Part shown: positions 25,365-34,766 of the stretch, piece by piece
Position numbering within the stretch: the stretch's first letter is position 1
How the letters are laid out: every line of letters begins with the position of its first letter
NCBI GenBank assembly: GCA_018661505.1
Contig: JABJIE010000026.1
Location: 92,358 to 156,357, forward strand
Length of the DNA stretch: 64,000 bases
Source of the DNA: Lentimicrobiaceae bacterium
GTDB taxonomy: Bacteria > Bacteroidota > Bacteroidia > Bacteroidales > F082
Direction of reading: 5' to 3'
Made by a program: the position numbers and the translations under genes
The notes under the pieces: model-generated
The model's input: only the letters and a program-made list of their open reading frames with translations
What the model was told of the DNA's origin: nothing
Database searches by the model: none

Positions 25365-25700
25365 ATGAAAACTACTGCTAAAAGAACAACATTAATAATT
25401 ACAGCTTTGATAATGTCTCTAAACATCTTTGCTATTGGTTTCACTAATGAGCAAAAAGAGCACATAGATGATATCCCAATTGACCTTGAAAGAACAAGCC
25501 AAGAAATTTTTCTTCAAAACACAATTGCTATGAATTTAAACATTGATGAAAAAGGATTCATTAACGATTGGAGGCTTCCAGATGAAGATTATATAGATGA
25601 TATTCCCATGGACCTTGACGAAATTGAAAAACAAGCAAAACATAAAAAAAATAAAGCTTATCGTGTTGGTAAGTATCATGCGTTGGTTAGAGTAAAATGA
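25365..25700 (+). CDS. small exported protein with duplicated DDIPxDL motif
   Basis: A 111-residue protein read from ATG at 25365, which is preceded by AGGAAA; a reading from 25320 would add 15 residues before the signal sequence. A signal peptide (ITALIMSLNIFAIG) is followed by a short acidic body in which the segment HIDDIPIDLE recurs about 45 residues later as YIDDIPMDLDE. The C-terminus is basic (KQAKHKKNKAYRVGKYHALVRVK). I know no family for it. It is followed by a clear terminator and appears to be a single-gene unit. Confidence 0.6.
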   Translation: MKTTAKRTTLIITALIMSLNIFAIGFTNEQKEHIDDIPIDLERTSQEIFLQNTIAMNLNIDEKGFINDWRLPDEDYIDDIPMDLDEIEKQAKHKKNKAYRVGKYHALVRVK

Positions 25701-25746
25701 TTTTATTGTTTACACAGATATCTCCATCTAAAGATATTTAAGCGCC

Positions 25747-25779
25747 TCCTCGTTAGTCGATTCTAGCGGGGATTTTTTT
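25747..25779 (+). terminator. intrinsic terminator
   Basis: Arms TCCTCGTTAG (25747-25756) and CTAGCGGGGA (25763-25772) form a 10-pair stem with two G-U pairs and a 6-base loop, followed by seven T residues. Confidence 0.8.
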
Positions 25780-25823
25780 GTGTCAATATAATATCTATCA
25801 AAGTTCCAGAATCCAAAATAACA

Positions 25824-25853
25824 TTGTTTCAAATTACAATTTAAGTACCTTTG
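25824..25853 (+). promoter_or_regulatory. promoter of the GH20-GH92 operon
   Basis: TTG (25824-25826), a 19-base spacer and TACCTTTG (25846-25853) give a full Bacteroidota promoter. Transcription would start near 25860, which fixes the GH20 start codon at 25892 rather than any codon upstream. Confidence 0.65.
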
Positions 25854-25891
25854 TTTGCTTTGTTTATATATACAATTCAATTGTTAAACGT

Positions 25892-27544
25892 ATGCGAAAT
25901 ATTTTTCTATTATTCATAATAATATTCACTACTTTATCTTGTAGTAAGCACAAAACAAATGATATTGCTATTATTCCTGAACCACAGAATTTATCAATAG
26001 GAAGAAGTACATTTACATTGGATGATGACATGACAATCTTTTGGGATGGCAATGATTTGCTAAAGCCTCAAGCATTATATCTTTCAGATTTGATTGATAA
26101 AAGCCTTGATTTTGAAGTAAAGCTGGCTGACGGCGATGAAAAACTAACATCCCGAATGATTATATTACAACTGAACAAAATAGCAGACGCTCGTGGAGAT
26201 GAAGGCTATACCTTAGATATTGGAAGGAAGAGCGTTTTAATAACCGCAAATACAACCAAAGGAATATTCTACGGAATTCAAACGCTTTATCAAATGTTGA
26301 TTTCTGGAACAATAGTAATGGAAAATGGAAGAAGGTTTATTATACTTCCAATAGTATCAATAGAAGATATGCCTAGATTTAAATATCGTGGTATGCATTT
26401 GGATGTTTGTCGACATATGTTTCCGGTAGAGTTCATAAAGAAATATATTGATCTGTTAGCATTTTACAAGTTTAATACCTTTCATTGGCATCTAACAGAA
26501 GATCAGGGATGGAGAATTGAAATTAAAAAATATCCCAAACTAAATGAGATTGGATCATGGCGTAAAGAAACTCTTGTGGGTCATGGGGGTAAAACACCTT
26601 TTACCTATGACGGTGTCCCCTACGGAGGTTATTATACTCAAAATGAGGTAAAAGAAATAGTCGCTTATGCCCAGGAACGTATGATTACAGTGATACCCGA
26701 AATTGAAATGCCGGGACATTCATTGGCTGCGTTAGCTTCATATCCTGAACTTGGGTGCACGGGTGGTCCATATGAAGTTGCAACAAAATGGGGGGTTTTT
26801 GAAGATATCTATTGTACAAAAGAAGAAACCTTTGATTTTCTTGAAAATGTTTTAGTGGAAATAATAGAACTATTTCCATCCGAATACATTCATATTGGAG
26901 GCGATGAAGCTCCAAAAACAAGGTGGATAGAATGCGTAACATGCCAAAACACAATAAATCGCGAAGGGTTAAAGGATGAAAAAGAACTACAAAGCTATTT
27001 CATTCAAAGAATGGAGAAATTTTTGAATAAATATGACAAAAATATAATAGGTTGGGATGAAATATTAGAAGGAGGTTTAGCACCTAATGCAACAGTTATG
27101 TCATGGAGAGGAACAGAAGGTGGAATAGAAGCTGCAAAAATGAATCATGATGCTGTTATGACACCTGGATCACATTGTTACTTTGATCATTATCAAGCTA
27201 ATCCTAAATCTGAACCCTTGGCAATAGGCGGATATACAACATTGGAAAAGGTTTATTCATATGATCCTATTCCGTTGGACCTCTCGGAAATTGACTCCGA
27301 ACACATTCTTGGGGCGCAAGGTAATGTATGGACAGAATATATGATTTCACCGGAACATGTAGAATATATGATACTTCCTAGGATGGCAGCTCTTAGTGAG
27401 GTGGTCTGGACTGGTAATAAAGACTGGATTTATTTTCAAAAACGAATCACCGATCATTTCAAAATATATGAAATTCTAGGTTATAATTATTGTAATCACC
27501 CCTACGATAGCATAGCCAGTGACAAAAATAACAATATCGAATAA
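25892..27544 (+). CDS. beta-N-acetylhexosaminidase, GH20, lipoprotein
   Basis: Removes terminal beta-linked GlcNAc or GalNAc from glycans. About 550 residues from ATG at 25892. A signal peptide ends at the lipobox TTLSCSKH, so the enzyme is membrane-anchored. A GH20b N-terminal domain (about 25-160) precedes the catalytic TIM barrel, which has MHLDVCRHMFP, NTFHWHLTEDQGWRIEIKKYP and the D-E catalytic pair in HIGGDEAPKTRW. The C-terminal part has the conserved GAQGNVWTEYM. The stop codon overlaps the start of the GH92 gene by one base, so translation is coupled. Confidence 0.93.
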   Translation: MRNIFLLFIIIFTTLSCSKHKTNDIAIIPEPQNLSIGRSTFTLDDDMTIFWDGNDLLKPQALYLSDLIDKSLDFEVKLADGDEKLTSRMIILQLNKIADARGDEGYTLDIGRKSVLITANTTKGIFYGIQTLYQMLISGTIVMENGRRFIILPIVSIEDMPRFKYRGMHLDVCRHMFPVEFIKKYIDLLAFYKFNTFHWHLTEDQGWRIEIKKYPKLNEIGSWRKETLVGHGGKTPFTYDGVPYGGYYTQNEVKEIVAYAQERMITVIPEIEMPGHSLAALASYPELGCTGGPYEVATKWGVFEDIYCTKEETFDFLENVLVEIIELFPSEYIHIGGDEAPKTRWIECVTCQNTINREGLKDEKELQSYFIQRMEKFLNKYDKNIIGWDEILEGGLAPNATVMSWRGTEGGIEAAKMNHDAVMTPGSHCYFDHYQANPKSEPLAIGGYTTLEKVYSYDPIPLDLSEIDSEHILGAQGNVWTEYMISPEHVEYMILPRMAALSEVVWTGNKDWIYFQKRITDHFKIYEILGYNYCNHPYDSIASDKNNNIE

Positions 27545-30498
27545 TGAACAAAAAATCAATCCAAGTTAGCAGTCTTATAATGCTTTTAACAATTATTGGA
27601 TTATCCTCTTGTAAGAAAGAAATCCAAAGAGAGCCTGCCGAATACATCAATACTTTTATTGGTACTGGAGGTCATGGACATACATTTCCTGGAGCTACAG
27701 TTCCTTTTGGGATGGTACAACTCAGTCCGGATACCAGAAAAGATAGCTGGGATGGATGTTCTGGCTATCATTATAGTGATGATTTTATACTGGGTTTTAG
27801 TCACCAACATTTAAGCGGAACTGGTGTGGGTGATTATGGTGATATCAGATTTATACCTATGGTTGGTGATTTATTTATTTCACCTGGAAATCCTGAGATC
27901 CCAAAATCGGGATATGGATCAAAATTCAGTCATGAAAATGAAACCTCAAAAGCAGGATATTATAATGTAAAACTTGATAATGGAATTAATGTTGAGCTTA
28001 CATCAACTCAACGCGCAGGAATGCATCGGTATACATTTCCTAATGCCGAAAAATCACGGTTGGTTGTAGATTTAATTGAGAGCGTTGTTTCAGAGACAAT
28101 TATTGATGCAGAAATATCATTTATTTCTGATCACGAATTAATTGGATATAGAAGGTCAAAGTCATGGGCAAATGATCAGGTCGTTTACTTTTATGCTGAT
28201 TTTTCCATGCCTTTTGAATCATATGGTATATGGGTAAATGGTGACCTCATTCAAAACGCCAACAAAGCAAAATCAGATAGCCTAATTGCGGATATAACAT
28301 TTGATACCTCTAATGGTAGTTCTTTGGTTGTAAAAGTTGGTATCTCAGCTGTGGATTATGAAGGCGCCAAGGAAAATTGTAAAAAAGAAATATCAAATTT
28401 TGATTTTGATTTCATTGCTAGAAAGGCTTTTGAGCAATGGAATGAAAAAATGAATAAAATAGAAGTTTCGGGCGGAACATTGGATGAAAAATCTATTTTT
28501 TATACTGCACTGTATCATACAATGATAGCACCAAATATGTATTCTGATATAAATAACAAATACAGAGGTCATGATGGGAAAATATATGAGGATGGGTCAT
28601 TTCAAATGCATACAGTGTTCTCGCTTTGGGATACCTTTAGAACACTCCACCCTTTATTTACAATAATAGAGCAGGAAAAAACCAATCATCTAATTAAATC
28701 CATGCTGGATATGTATAAACATGACAAACTCCTTCCCGTATGGGAACTGGCAGGTTGTGAAACAAATTGTATGATCGGATATAATTCCATCCCAGTCATA
28801 ACAGATGCTTGGGTAAAAAATATACGAGGGTATGATGCCAAGCTCGCGTTAAAAGCTATGGTTAATACTGCAACTGCTGATCAATTTGGGTTAGAGTATT
28901 ACAAGGCAAAAGGTTATATACCAGCAGATAAAGAAGGAGAGTCTGTTTCAAGAACTCTAGAATATGCTTACGATGATTGGTGCATTGCCAAACTTGCTGA
29001 GGGACTTGGTGATACTATTAACCATAAAATATTCATTGAAAGAGCTCAGTATTACAAAAACATTTTTGATGAGCAAACGGGTTTCTTCAGGGGCAGAAGT
29101 AATGGTTGTTTTATAACTCCATTTGATCCAACACAAGTAAACTTTATGCTCACAGAGGCCAACACATGGCAGTATACCTTTTTTGTACCACAGGATATAA
29201 ATACTCATATCGATCTTGTTGGTGGATATGGTCAATACGAAACAATGCTTGACACCTTGTTTAATACTGATGTGGAGGTTTCGGGCCGGCATCAGTCAGA
29301 TATTACTGGACTCATAGGACAATATGCACATGGTAACGAACCTAGTCATCATATGGCATACCTTTATAACTATGTGGGTTCTCCATGGAAAACTCAAGAA
29401 ATAGTAGAAAATATTTGTGCCAACCTCTATTCAAATGCTCCTGACGGATTAAGTGGGAATGAAGACTGTGGGCAAATGTCAGCATGGTATGTAATGTCGG
29501 CAATGGGATTTTATCCCGTAACTCCTGGAAGTGATATATACGTTCTGGGCACCCCTGTATTTGATGAAACTTCAATCAAATTAGAAAATGGAAATACATT
29601 TGTTATAAAGGCAAACCGAAAAACACAAAATAGCTTCTACGTTAATTCAGTTAATTTAAATGGCAAACCTCTATTAAATTCATACATATCGCATGGTGAT
29701 ATAATGAAGGGTGGGGAGTTATTATTTGAATTATCAGAAACACCAAATAAAGTTTTTGGTAATGATAAAAAACATCGTCCATTTCAAAAAATCACTGATA
29801 ATTTAATAACACCTGCGCCATACTTCGAAGCGCCTGCTAAAACCTTTACCGATACTATTTTACTTAGAGTAAATGATATAATTAATGAATCGAATATATA
29901 TATTATTCAAAATAAAAATAATACCCTTTATAATGAGCCCATTACCCTTAACTCTACCACAACATTGACAGCAATTTCAGAAAATAATGGAGTAAAAAGT
30001 TTTCCAGAAGAAGCTACATTTATAAAAATTCCAGATGGAAGATCTGTGGATATAATTACCGAATATAGTAACCAATATACAGCAGGCGGCGACATTGCTT
30101 TAATAAATACAATTAGGGGCGGTGACAATTACAAAACTGGCAACTGGCAAGGTTATTATGGACAAGATATGGAAGTTGTACTTGATTTGGGTAAAGTCAC
30201 GAAAATTTCAGAGGTTGGAGCAGGTTTTCTTCAGGATGAAAATTCATGGATTTTCATGCCATCATCAATAACTTTTGAAGGTTCTGTTGATGGACTAAAT
30301 TATACTGAAATTGGTAAAATTCAAAACAATATTGATCCAACTGAATCTGGTGGAATAACCAAAAACTATGAATTAGCCACATCCACAAATATTAAATATC
30401 TCAAAATTCACGCAAAATCTTTAAAAATATGCCCTTCATGGCACAAAGGGTATCCAAATCCATGTTGGATTTTTGTTGACGAAATATGGGCTAGATAA
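27544..30498 (+). CDS. alpha-mannosidase, GH92, with C-terminal carbohydrate-binding-like domains, lipoprotein
   Basis: Calcium-dependent exo-alpha-mannosidase acting on N-glycan-type mannosides. A 984-residue lipoprotein (lipobox IGLSSCKKE). The GH92 module spans about 30-740, with YINTFIGTGGHGHTFPGATVPFGMVQLSPDTR-type start, the FSHQHLSGTGVGDYGD loop, SLWDTFRTLHPL and GNEDCGQMSAWYVMSAMGFYPV near the active site. After it come a chitobiase-C/FN3-like region (about 765-850) and an F5/8C discoidin-like domain (about 855-984). It is coupled to the GH20 gene. No susC/susD pair is present, so this is not a full polysaccharide utilisation locus within the window. Confidence 0.92.
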   Translation: MNKKSIQVSSLIMLLTIIGLSSCKKEIQREPAEYINTFIGTGGHGHTFPGATVPFGMVQLSPDTRKDSWDGCSGYHYSDDFILGFSHQHLSGTGVGDYGDIRFIPMVGDLFISPGNPEIPKSGYGSKFSHENETSKAGYYNVKLDNGINVELTSTQRAGMHRYTFPNAEKSRLVVDLIESVVSETIIDAEISFISDHELIGYRRSKSWANDQVVYFYADFSMPFESYGIWVNGDLIQNANKAKSDSLIADITFDTSNGSSLVVKVGISAVDYEGAKENCKKEISNFDFDFIARKAFEQWNEKMNKIEVSGGTLDEKSIFYTALYHTMIAPNMYSDINNKYRGHDGKIYEDGSFQMHTVFSLWDTFRTLHPLFTIIEQEKTNHLIKSMLDMYKHDKLLPVWELAGCETNCMIGYNSIPVITDAWVKNIRGYDAKLALKAMVNTATADQFGLEYYKAKGYIPADKEGESVSRTLEYAYDDWCIAKLAEGLGDTINHKIFIERAQYYKNIFDEQTGFFRGRSNGCFITPFDPTQVNFMLTEANTWQYTFFVPQDINTHIDLVGGYGQYETMLDTLFNTDVEVSGRHQSDITGLIGQYAHGNEPSHHMAYLYNYVGSPWKTQEIVENICANLYSNAPDGLSGNEDCGQMSAWYVMSAMGFYPVTPGSDIYVLGTPVFDETSIKLENGNTFVIKANRKTQNSFYVNSVNLNGKPLLNSYISHGDIMKGGELLFELSETPNKVFGNDKKHRPFQKITDNLITPAPYFEAPAKTFTDTILLRVNDIINESNIYIIQNKNNTLYNEPITLNSTTTLTAISENNGVKSFPEEATFIKIPDGRSVDIITEYSNQYTAGGDIALINTIRGGDNYKTGNWQGYYGQDMEVVLDLGKVTKISEVGAGFLQDENSWIFMPSSITFEGSVDGLNYTEIGKIQNNIDPTESGGITKNYELATSTNIKYLKIHAKSLKICPSWHKGYPNPCWIFVDEIWAR

Positions 30499-30553
30499 AA
30501 AAATTATTACTCAATATTTATAATCTCAACTGTATAATTATATTACTACGCTT

Positions 30554-30997
30554 ATGTATATAAAGGAAGTACTACTGAATAAATGTGTAGAACAACAGCA
30601 AAAAGTAATAGATCAGTTGCAAAAAGAGATTGAGGACGCTCAAAATCAGGCAAATGATTATGGACAGCCCAAAGATAGATACGATGCATATCGTACAAAA
30701 CTAATGAGGCAGATTGAATTATTTGCCAAGCAACTTGACAAGGCAAATGCGGTTATGAATACATTGAAAATCATTATGCCAAAAAAGCAATTAGACATGG
30801 TAGAATTTGGATCTTTAGTTACAACAACCAAACAAAAATTATTTGTCTCAGCTGGATTAGGCAAAATTGATTTGAACGGAGAGTTATGGTATGCCATTTC
30901 ACCAAACGTACCAATTTTCAATGCCCTCAAGGGAAAGAAGGTTGGTGAAAGCATAGTTTTCAAAGGAAATACTATTACAATAAAAAGTATACTTTAA
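30554..30997 (+). CDS. GreA/GreB-like coiled-coil protein
   Basis: A 147-residue cytoplasmic protein with an N-terminal helical hairpin (about 1-75, rich in Q/K/E) and a C-terminal small beta domain ending with WYAISPNVPIFNALKGKKVGESIVF. This resembles the C-terminal FKBP-like domain of GreA/GreB, where the ending 'sP-x-gkALlGk-x-vGD' is typical. The acidic tip residues that GreA uses to trigger transcript cleavage are not evident (the hairpin turn reads ANDYGQPKDRYDAY). Homologues in Bacteroidota are, as I recall, often mislabelled as 3-oxoacyl-ACP synthase, for which there is no support. An RNA polymerase secondary-channel binder is a reasonable guess. Confidence 0.7.
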   Translation: MYIKEVLLNKCVEQQQKVIDQLQKEIEDAQNQANDYGQPKDRYDAYRTKLMRQIELFAKQLDKANAVMNTLKIIMPKKQLDMVEFGSLVTTTKQKLFVSAGLGKIDLNGELWYAISPNVPIFNALKGKKVGESIVFKGNTITIKSIL

Positions 30998-31111
30998 ATT
31001 TATAATACCCAGTCTTTAAATGTTGTTACTAATTAAAGGCAAATACTATTTAGCTTGAAAATTATACTTGGTGAGTTTTGTAAAAGACTTATTAGAATGA
31101 TTATAAAAATG

Positions 31112-31119
31112 TAGATTTG
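31112..31119 (+). promoter_or_regulatory. -7 element before dnaG
   Basis: TAGATTTG fits TAnnTTTG and ends 14 bases before the GTG start of dnaG, implying a very short leader. The -33 element is not clear. Confidence 0.35.
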
Positions 31120-31133
31120 TTAAAATTTTATTT

Positions 31134-33065
31134 GTGATAAGCCCAAATACCATACAGACAATTTTTGAAACTGCGAGAGTAGAAGAAGTAATTGGTGATT
31201 TTGTCACATTAAAAAAGCGCGGAGCTAATTATTTGGGTCTATGTCCCTTTCACAATGAAAAAACCCCATCATTTAGTGTCAGTCCTTCAAAGGGCATCTA
31301 TAAATGTTTTGGTTGTGGTAAGGCTGGAAACGTTGTTGGTTTTGTTATGGAACATGAACACTATTCATATCCAGAAGCCCTTAAATATTTAGCTAAAAGG
31401 TACTCCATTGAAATTGAAGAAGAAGAGGTTACTCCCGAAATGCAACAACAAATAGATGAAAAAGAGAGTCTGTTGTCTCTAAATTCATTTGTTACCAAGT
31501 ATTTCATTCAAAATCTTAAAGAAAATGATGAGGGGAAATCAATTGGCCTAAGCTATCTCAAGGAAAGAGGATACCGTGATTCAACCATTGAAAAATTTGA
31601 AATTGGTTATGCAATAGATAACTGGGAAGACTATTCAAAGCACTCGATTAGCAATGGTTTTAAAAAAGAAATTCTTGTTAAAACTGGTTTGAGTATTGAA
31701 AAAGATGACAAGTTACTGGATCGATTTAGGGGAAGAGTAATATTTCCAATTCATAATCTAACAGGAAGAGTAATTGGTTTTGGCGGTCGGATACTATCCT
31801 CTGATAAATCAAAAGCCAAATATCTTAATTCTCCCGAATCAGATATCTACAATAAAAGTAAAGTTCTTTATGGAATATACCATGCCCGCAATGCCATAGT
31901 AAAACAAAATAACTGCTTCCTTGTTGAGGGGTATACAGATGTAATTTCTCTTCATCAGGCAGACATAGAAAACGTAGTAGCTTCTTCGGGAACATCACTA
32001 ACCGTAGATCAGATAAAGCTAATAAGTCGTTACACTCAAAATATAACCATATTATTTGATGGGGATCCCGCAGGTATAAAGGCATCATTCAGGGGTATTG
32101 ATCTCATATTAGAGCAAGGACTTAATGTGAAAATTGTGCTTTTTCCAGAAGGTGAAGATCCTGATTCATATGTGCGTAACCATACCACTAGTGAAACAGA
32201 GTTATTTATTAAAGATTCTGCCGTTGATTTTATAAAATTTAAGACTGGCTTACTAAAGGAGGAAACCGAGGGTGATCCAACAGCAAGGTCTCAATTAATA
32301 AAAGATATTATTCTTACCATTTCAAAAATACCAGATGGTATAAGTCGCTCAGTATATATCAAGGAATGTAGTGTGCTACTGGAAGTACGTGAGCAAACTC
32401 TGATGAATGAGTTAAATAAGTTGTTGCGTCAAAAATACCGAAATAAAAACACTCCTTTTGCGGATGCGCCAATTCCTGAAATCATTGATACAGCTCCCAA
32501 ACAAATTGAAATAAATCCATTGGATGTTAGCTTTCTGGAAAATGATCTTTCCAGATTATTAATGCAGTTTGGTAATGTTGAAATGAATGTAAATGATGAG
32601 GACGGTAATCAACATAAAATCCTTATCTCAGACTTTATAATTGATGATTTGGAAAATGATGGCTTGACTCCCGATGATAATTTCTTCAGACTAATAATAA
32701 ATGAATTCAAGGAATCTAAGAAGAATAAGACCGTCCTTACAACTTCTAATTTTACAAACAATCCTAACACTGAACTGTCTGCAAAATCAATAGAGCTCCT
32801 TGCAACTCCATACGAACTGAGCAAGAATTGGGGAAAAAATAAAATTTTCGTAAAAAAAGAAGAGGACGATTTATTTAATCTTGCTCTGTCTTCTTTGATG
32901 TCATATAAATCAAGATTAATAAGTAAAAAATTAAAAAATATTACCGAGCAAATGCGAAATAACCCTGATGACGCTGAGATATTCTTGCTTCAACAGGAGT
33001 TCTTTGAATTAAAGAAATTGGCAAATCTCATCGATGGGGAACTGAATAGACCTTTTAATTATTAA
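31134..33065 (+). CDS. dnaG: DNA primase
   Basis: Synthesises RNA primers for replication. The 643-residue protein has a CHC2 zinc finger (CPFHNEKTPSF then YKCFGCGKAGN, about 37-65), the primase catalytic core, a TOPRIM domain with LVEGYTDVISLHQADIENVVASSGTSLT-type motif and ILFDGDPAGIKASFRG, and a helical C-terminal domain for DnaB contact. The start codon is GTG. It stands alone, not in the rpsU-dnaG-rpoD arrangement known from Proteobacteria. Confidence 0.95.
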   Translation: MISPNTIQTIFETARVEEVIGDFVTLKKRGANYLGLCPFHNEKTPSFSVSPSKGIYKCFGCGKAGNVVGFVMEHEHYSYPEALKYLAKRYSIEIEEEEVTPEMQQQIDEKESLLSLNSFVTKYFIQNLKENDEGKSIGLSYLKERGYRDSTIEKFEIGYAIDNWEDYSKHSISNGFKKEILVKTGLSIEKDDKLLDRFRGRVIFPIHNLTGRVIGFGGRILSSDKSKAKYLNSPESDIYNKSKVLYGIYHARNAIVKQNNCFLVEGYTDVISLHQADIENVVASSGTSLTVDQIKLISRYTQNITILFDGDPAGIKASFRGIDLILEQGLNVKIVLFPEGEDPDSYVRNHTTSETELFIKDSAVDFIKFKTGLLKEETEGDPTARSQLIKDIILTISKIPDGISRSVYIKECSVLLEVREQTLMNELNKLLRQKYRNKNTPFADAPIPEIIDTAPKQIEINPLDVSFLENDLSRLLMQFGNVEMNVNDEDGNQHKILISDFIIDDLENDGLTPDDNFFRLIINEFKESKKNKTVLTTSNFTNNPNTELSAKSIELLATPYELSKNWGKNKIFVKKEEDDLFNLALSSLMSYKSRLISKKLKNITEQMRNNPDDAEIFLLQQEFFELKKLANLIDGELNRPFNY

Positions 33066-33159
33066 ATTTTAGTGCTCTTTCGTAAATATTTTAATCAAAC
33101 TATTCACTTATATCCCTGAAATTTAGTTTTTTTGCATCATATTTTTAAATGTTGAAAAA

Positions 33160-34599
33160 GTGAAAAGAACAGAAATTAAATCATTATTGGAATTACGAGA
33201 CTTTGGAAGTGAAGTTATTGTAAAAGGTTGGGTACGTACAAAGCGTGGCAGTAAGAATGTGGCATTTATTGCACTTAATGATGGTTCAACAATCAATAAT
33301 GTACAAATTGTTGTCGATGTTGATGATAATACAGCAGATGTTCTTGATTGTATTCATACTGGGGCTGCCATATCCGTTTCAGGAAAACTGGTTGAATCTT
33401 CTGGTAGCGGGCAAAGCGTAGAGGTACATGCAGATACTATTGATGTATTAGGTATTGCAAACCCTGATGAATATCCTTTGCAACCAAAAAAACATTCATT
33501 GGAGTTTTTGAGAGAGAAAGCTCATTTAAGATACCGAACAAATACATTTTCTGCGATCGCTAGAATACGACACAAAATGATATTTGCAATTCATAAATTT
33601 TTCAATGACAGAGGTTTTTACAATATCCACTCCCCAATAATTACGGGTTCTGATGCCGAAGGAGCTGGAGAAATGTTTCAGGTTACCACACTTCCATTAG
33701 ACAATGTGCCAAAAAATGAAGATGGTGAAGTTGACTTTGGAAATGACTTTTTTGGTAAGGCTGCAAACTTGACCGTAAGTGGACAGTTGGAGGCAGAACT
33801 TGCGGCCCTAGCACTATCAAAGGTTTATACTTTTGGCCCCACTTTTAGAGCTGAAAATTCAAATACCACGCGACATCTTGCAGAATTTTGGATGATAGAA
33901 CCTGAATTTGCATTTGGTGATATCATTGATGATATGGACCTTGCCGAGGACATGTTAAAATATGTAATAGAATACGCTCTTGAGAATTGCAAGGATGATT
34001 TATCATTCCTGAGCAAACGTCAGGCTGATGAAGAAAAAAATAAAAAAGCAGAAGAGCGATCAATGGAGTTGATTGAAAAATTAAAGTTTGTGATAAATCA
34101 ACCATTCGAAAGACTTACATATACTGAAGCCATTGACATACTTCGTAATTCAAAACCAAACAAGAAAAAAAGATTTCAATATGTAATAGAAGGTTGGGGA
34201 GCAGATTTACAATCAGAGCATGAAAGATACCTTGTTGAAAAGCATTTTAAAAAACCCGTTATACTTACAGATTATCCAGCTTCAATCAAGGCATTTTATA
34301 TGAAACAAAACGATGATGGAAAAACAGTAAGAGCAATGGATATTTTATTCCCTCAAATTGGCGAAATAATTGGGGGTTCTCAAAGGGAAGAGGATTATGA
34401 TAAACTTCATAAACGCATCAAAGAAATGGATATCCCAGAAGAAGAGATTTGGTGGTATATGGAAACAAGAAAATTTGGCACGGTTCCTCACGCTGGTTTT
34501 GGTTTAGGATTTGAACGTTTAATACTATTTTTAACTGGTATGGGTAATATACGTGATGTGATACCATTTCCTAGAACTCCCATGAATCTAGAATTCTAA
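33160..34599 (+). CDS. asnS: asparagine--tRNA ligase
   Basis: Charges tRNA-Asn. The 479-residue class IIb synthetase has an N-terminal OB anticodon-binding domain (about 15-105), and class II motif 2 [19 protein letters not shown] and motif 3 [21 protein letters not shown] near the C-terminus, which ends in VIPFPRTP. This length and the [11 protein letters not shown] pattern mark AsnRS rather than AspRS. The start codon is GTG at 33160. It appears to be expressed alone. Confidence 0.95.
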   Translation: MKRTEIKSLLELRDFGSEVIVKGWVRTKRGSKNVAFIALNDGSTINNVQIVVDVDDNTADVLDCIHTGAAISVSGKLVESSGSGQSVEVHADTIDVLGIANPDEYPLQPKKHSLEFLREKAHLRYRTNTFSAIARIRHKMIFAIHKFFNDRGFYNIHSPIITGSDAEGAGEMFQVTTLPLDNVPKNEDGEVDFGNDFFGKAANLTVSGQLEAELAALALSKVYTFGPTFRAENSNTTRHLAEFWMIEPEFAFGDIIDDMDLAEDMLKYVIEYALENCKDDLSFLSKRQADEEKNKKAEERSMELIEKLKFVINQPFERLTYTEAIDILRNSKPNKKKRFQYVIEGWGADLQSEHERYLVEKHFKKPVILTDYPASIKAFYMKQNDDGKTVRAMDILFPQIGEIIGGSQREEDYDKLHKRIKEMDIPEEEIWWYMETRKFGTVPHAGFGLGFERLILFLTGMGNIRDVIPFPRTPMNLEF

Positions 34600-34733
34600 A
34601 TTAACTAATTATTTCTATCCCTTAATTATTGGTAGTCTGAGCTATTTCGACTGCTTATGAGGTTATTAAAATATTTTTTTGCCCACGGAGGTATTTTTTT
34701 GCATCCAAAACTATGCCATAATAAATATGTTGC

Positions 34734-34741
34734 TAAATTTG
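34734..34741 (+). promoter_or_regulatory. -7 element before rpoN
   Basis: TAAATTTG fits TAnnTTTG and lies 26 bases upstream of the rpoN start. No convincing -33 element. Confidence 0.4.
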
Positions 34742-34766
34742 TGTTAATTGAATTTACTCGTTTCCT

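Noticed and set aside
25778..25891. Upstream extension of the GH20 enzyme
   Set aside because: The promoter -7 box at 25846-25853 lies within it, and the lipoprotein signal begins at 25892.
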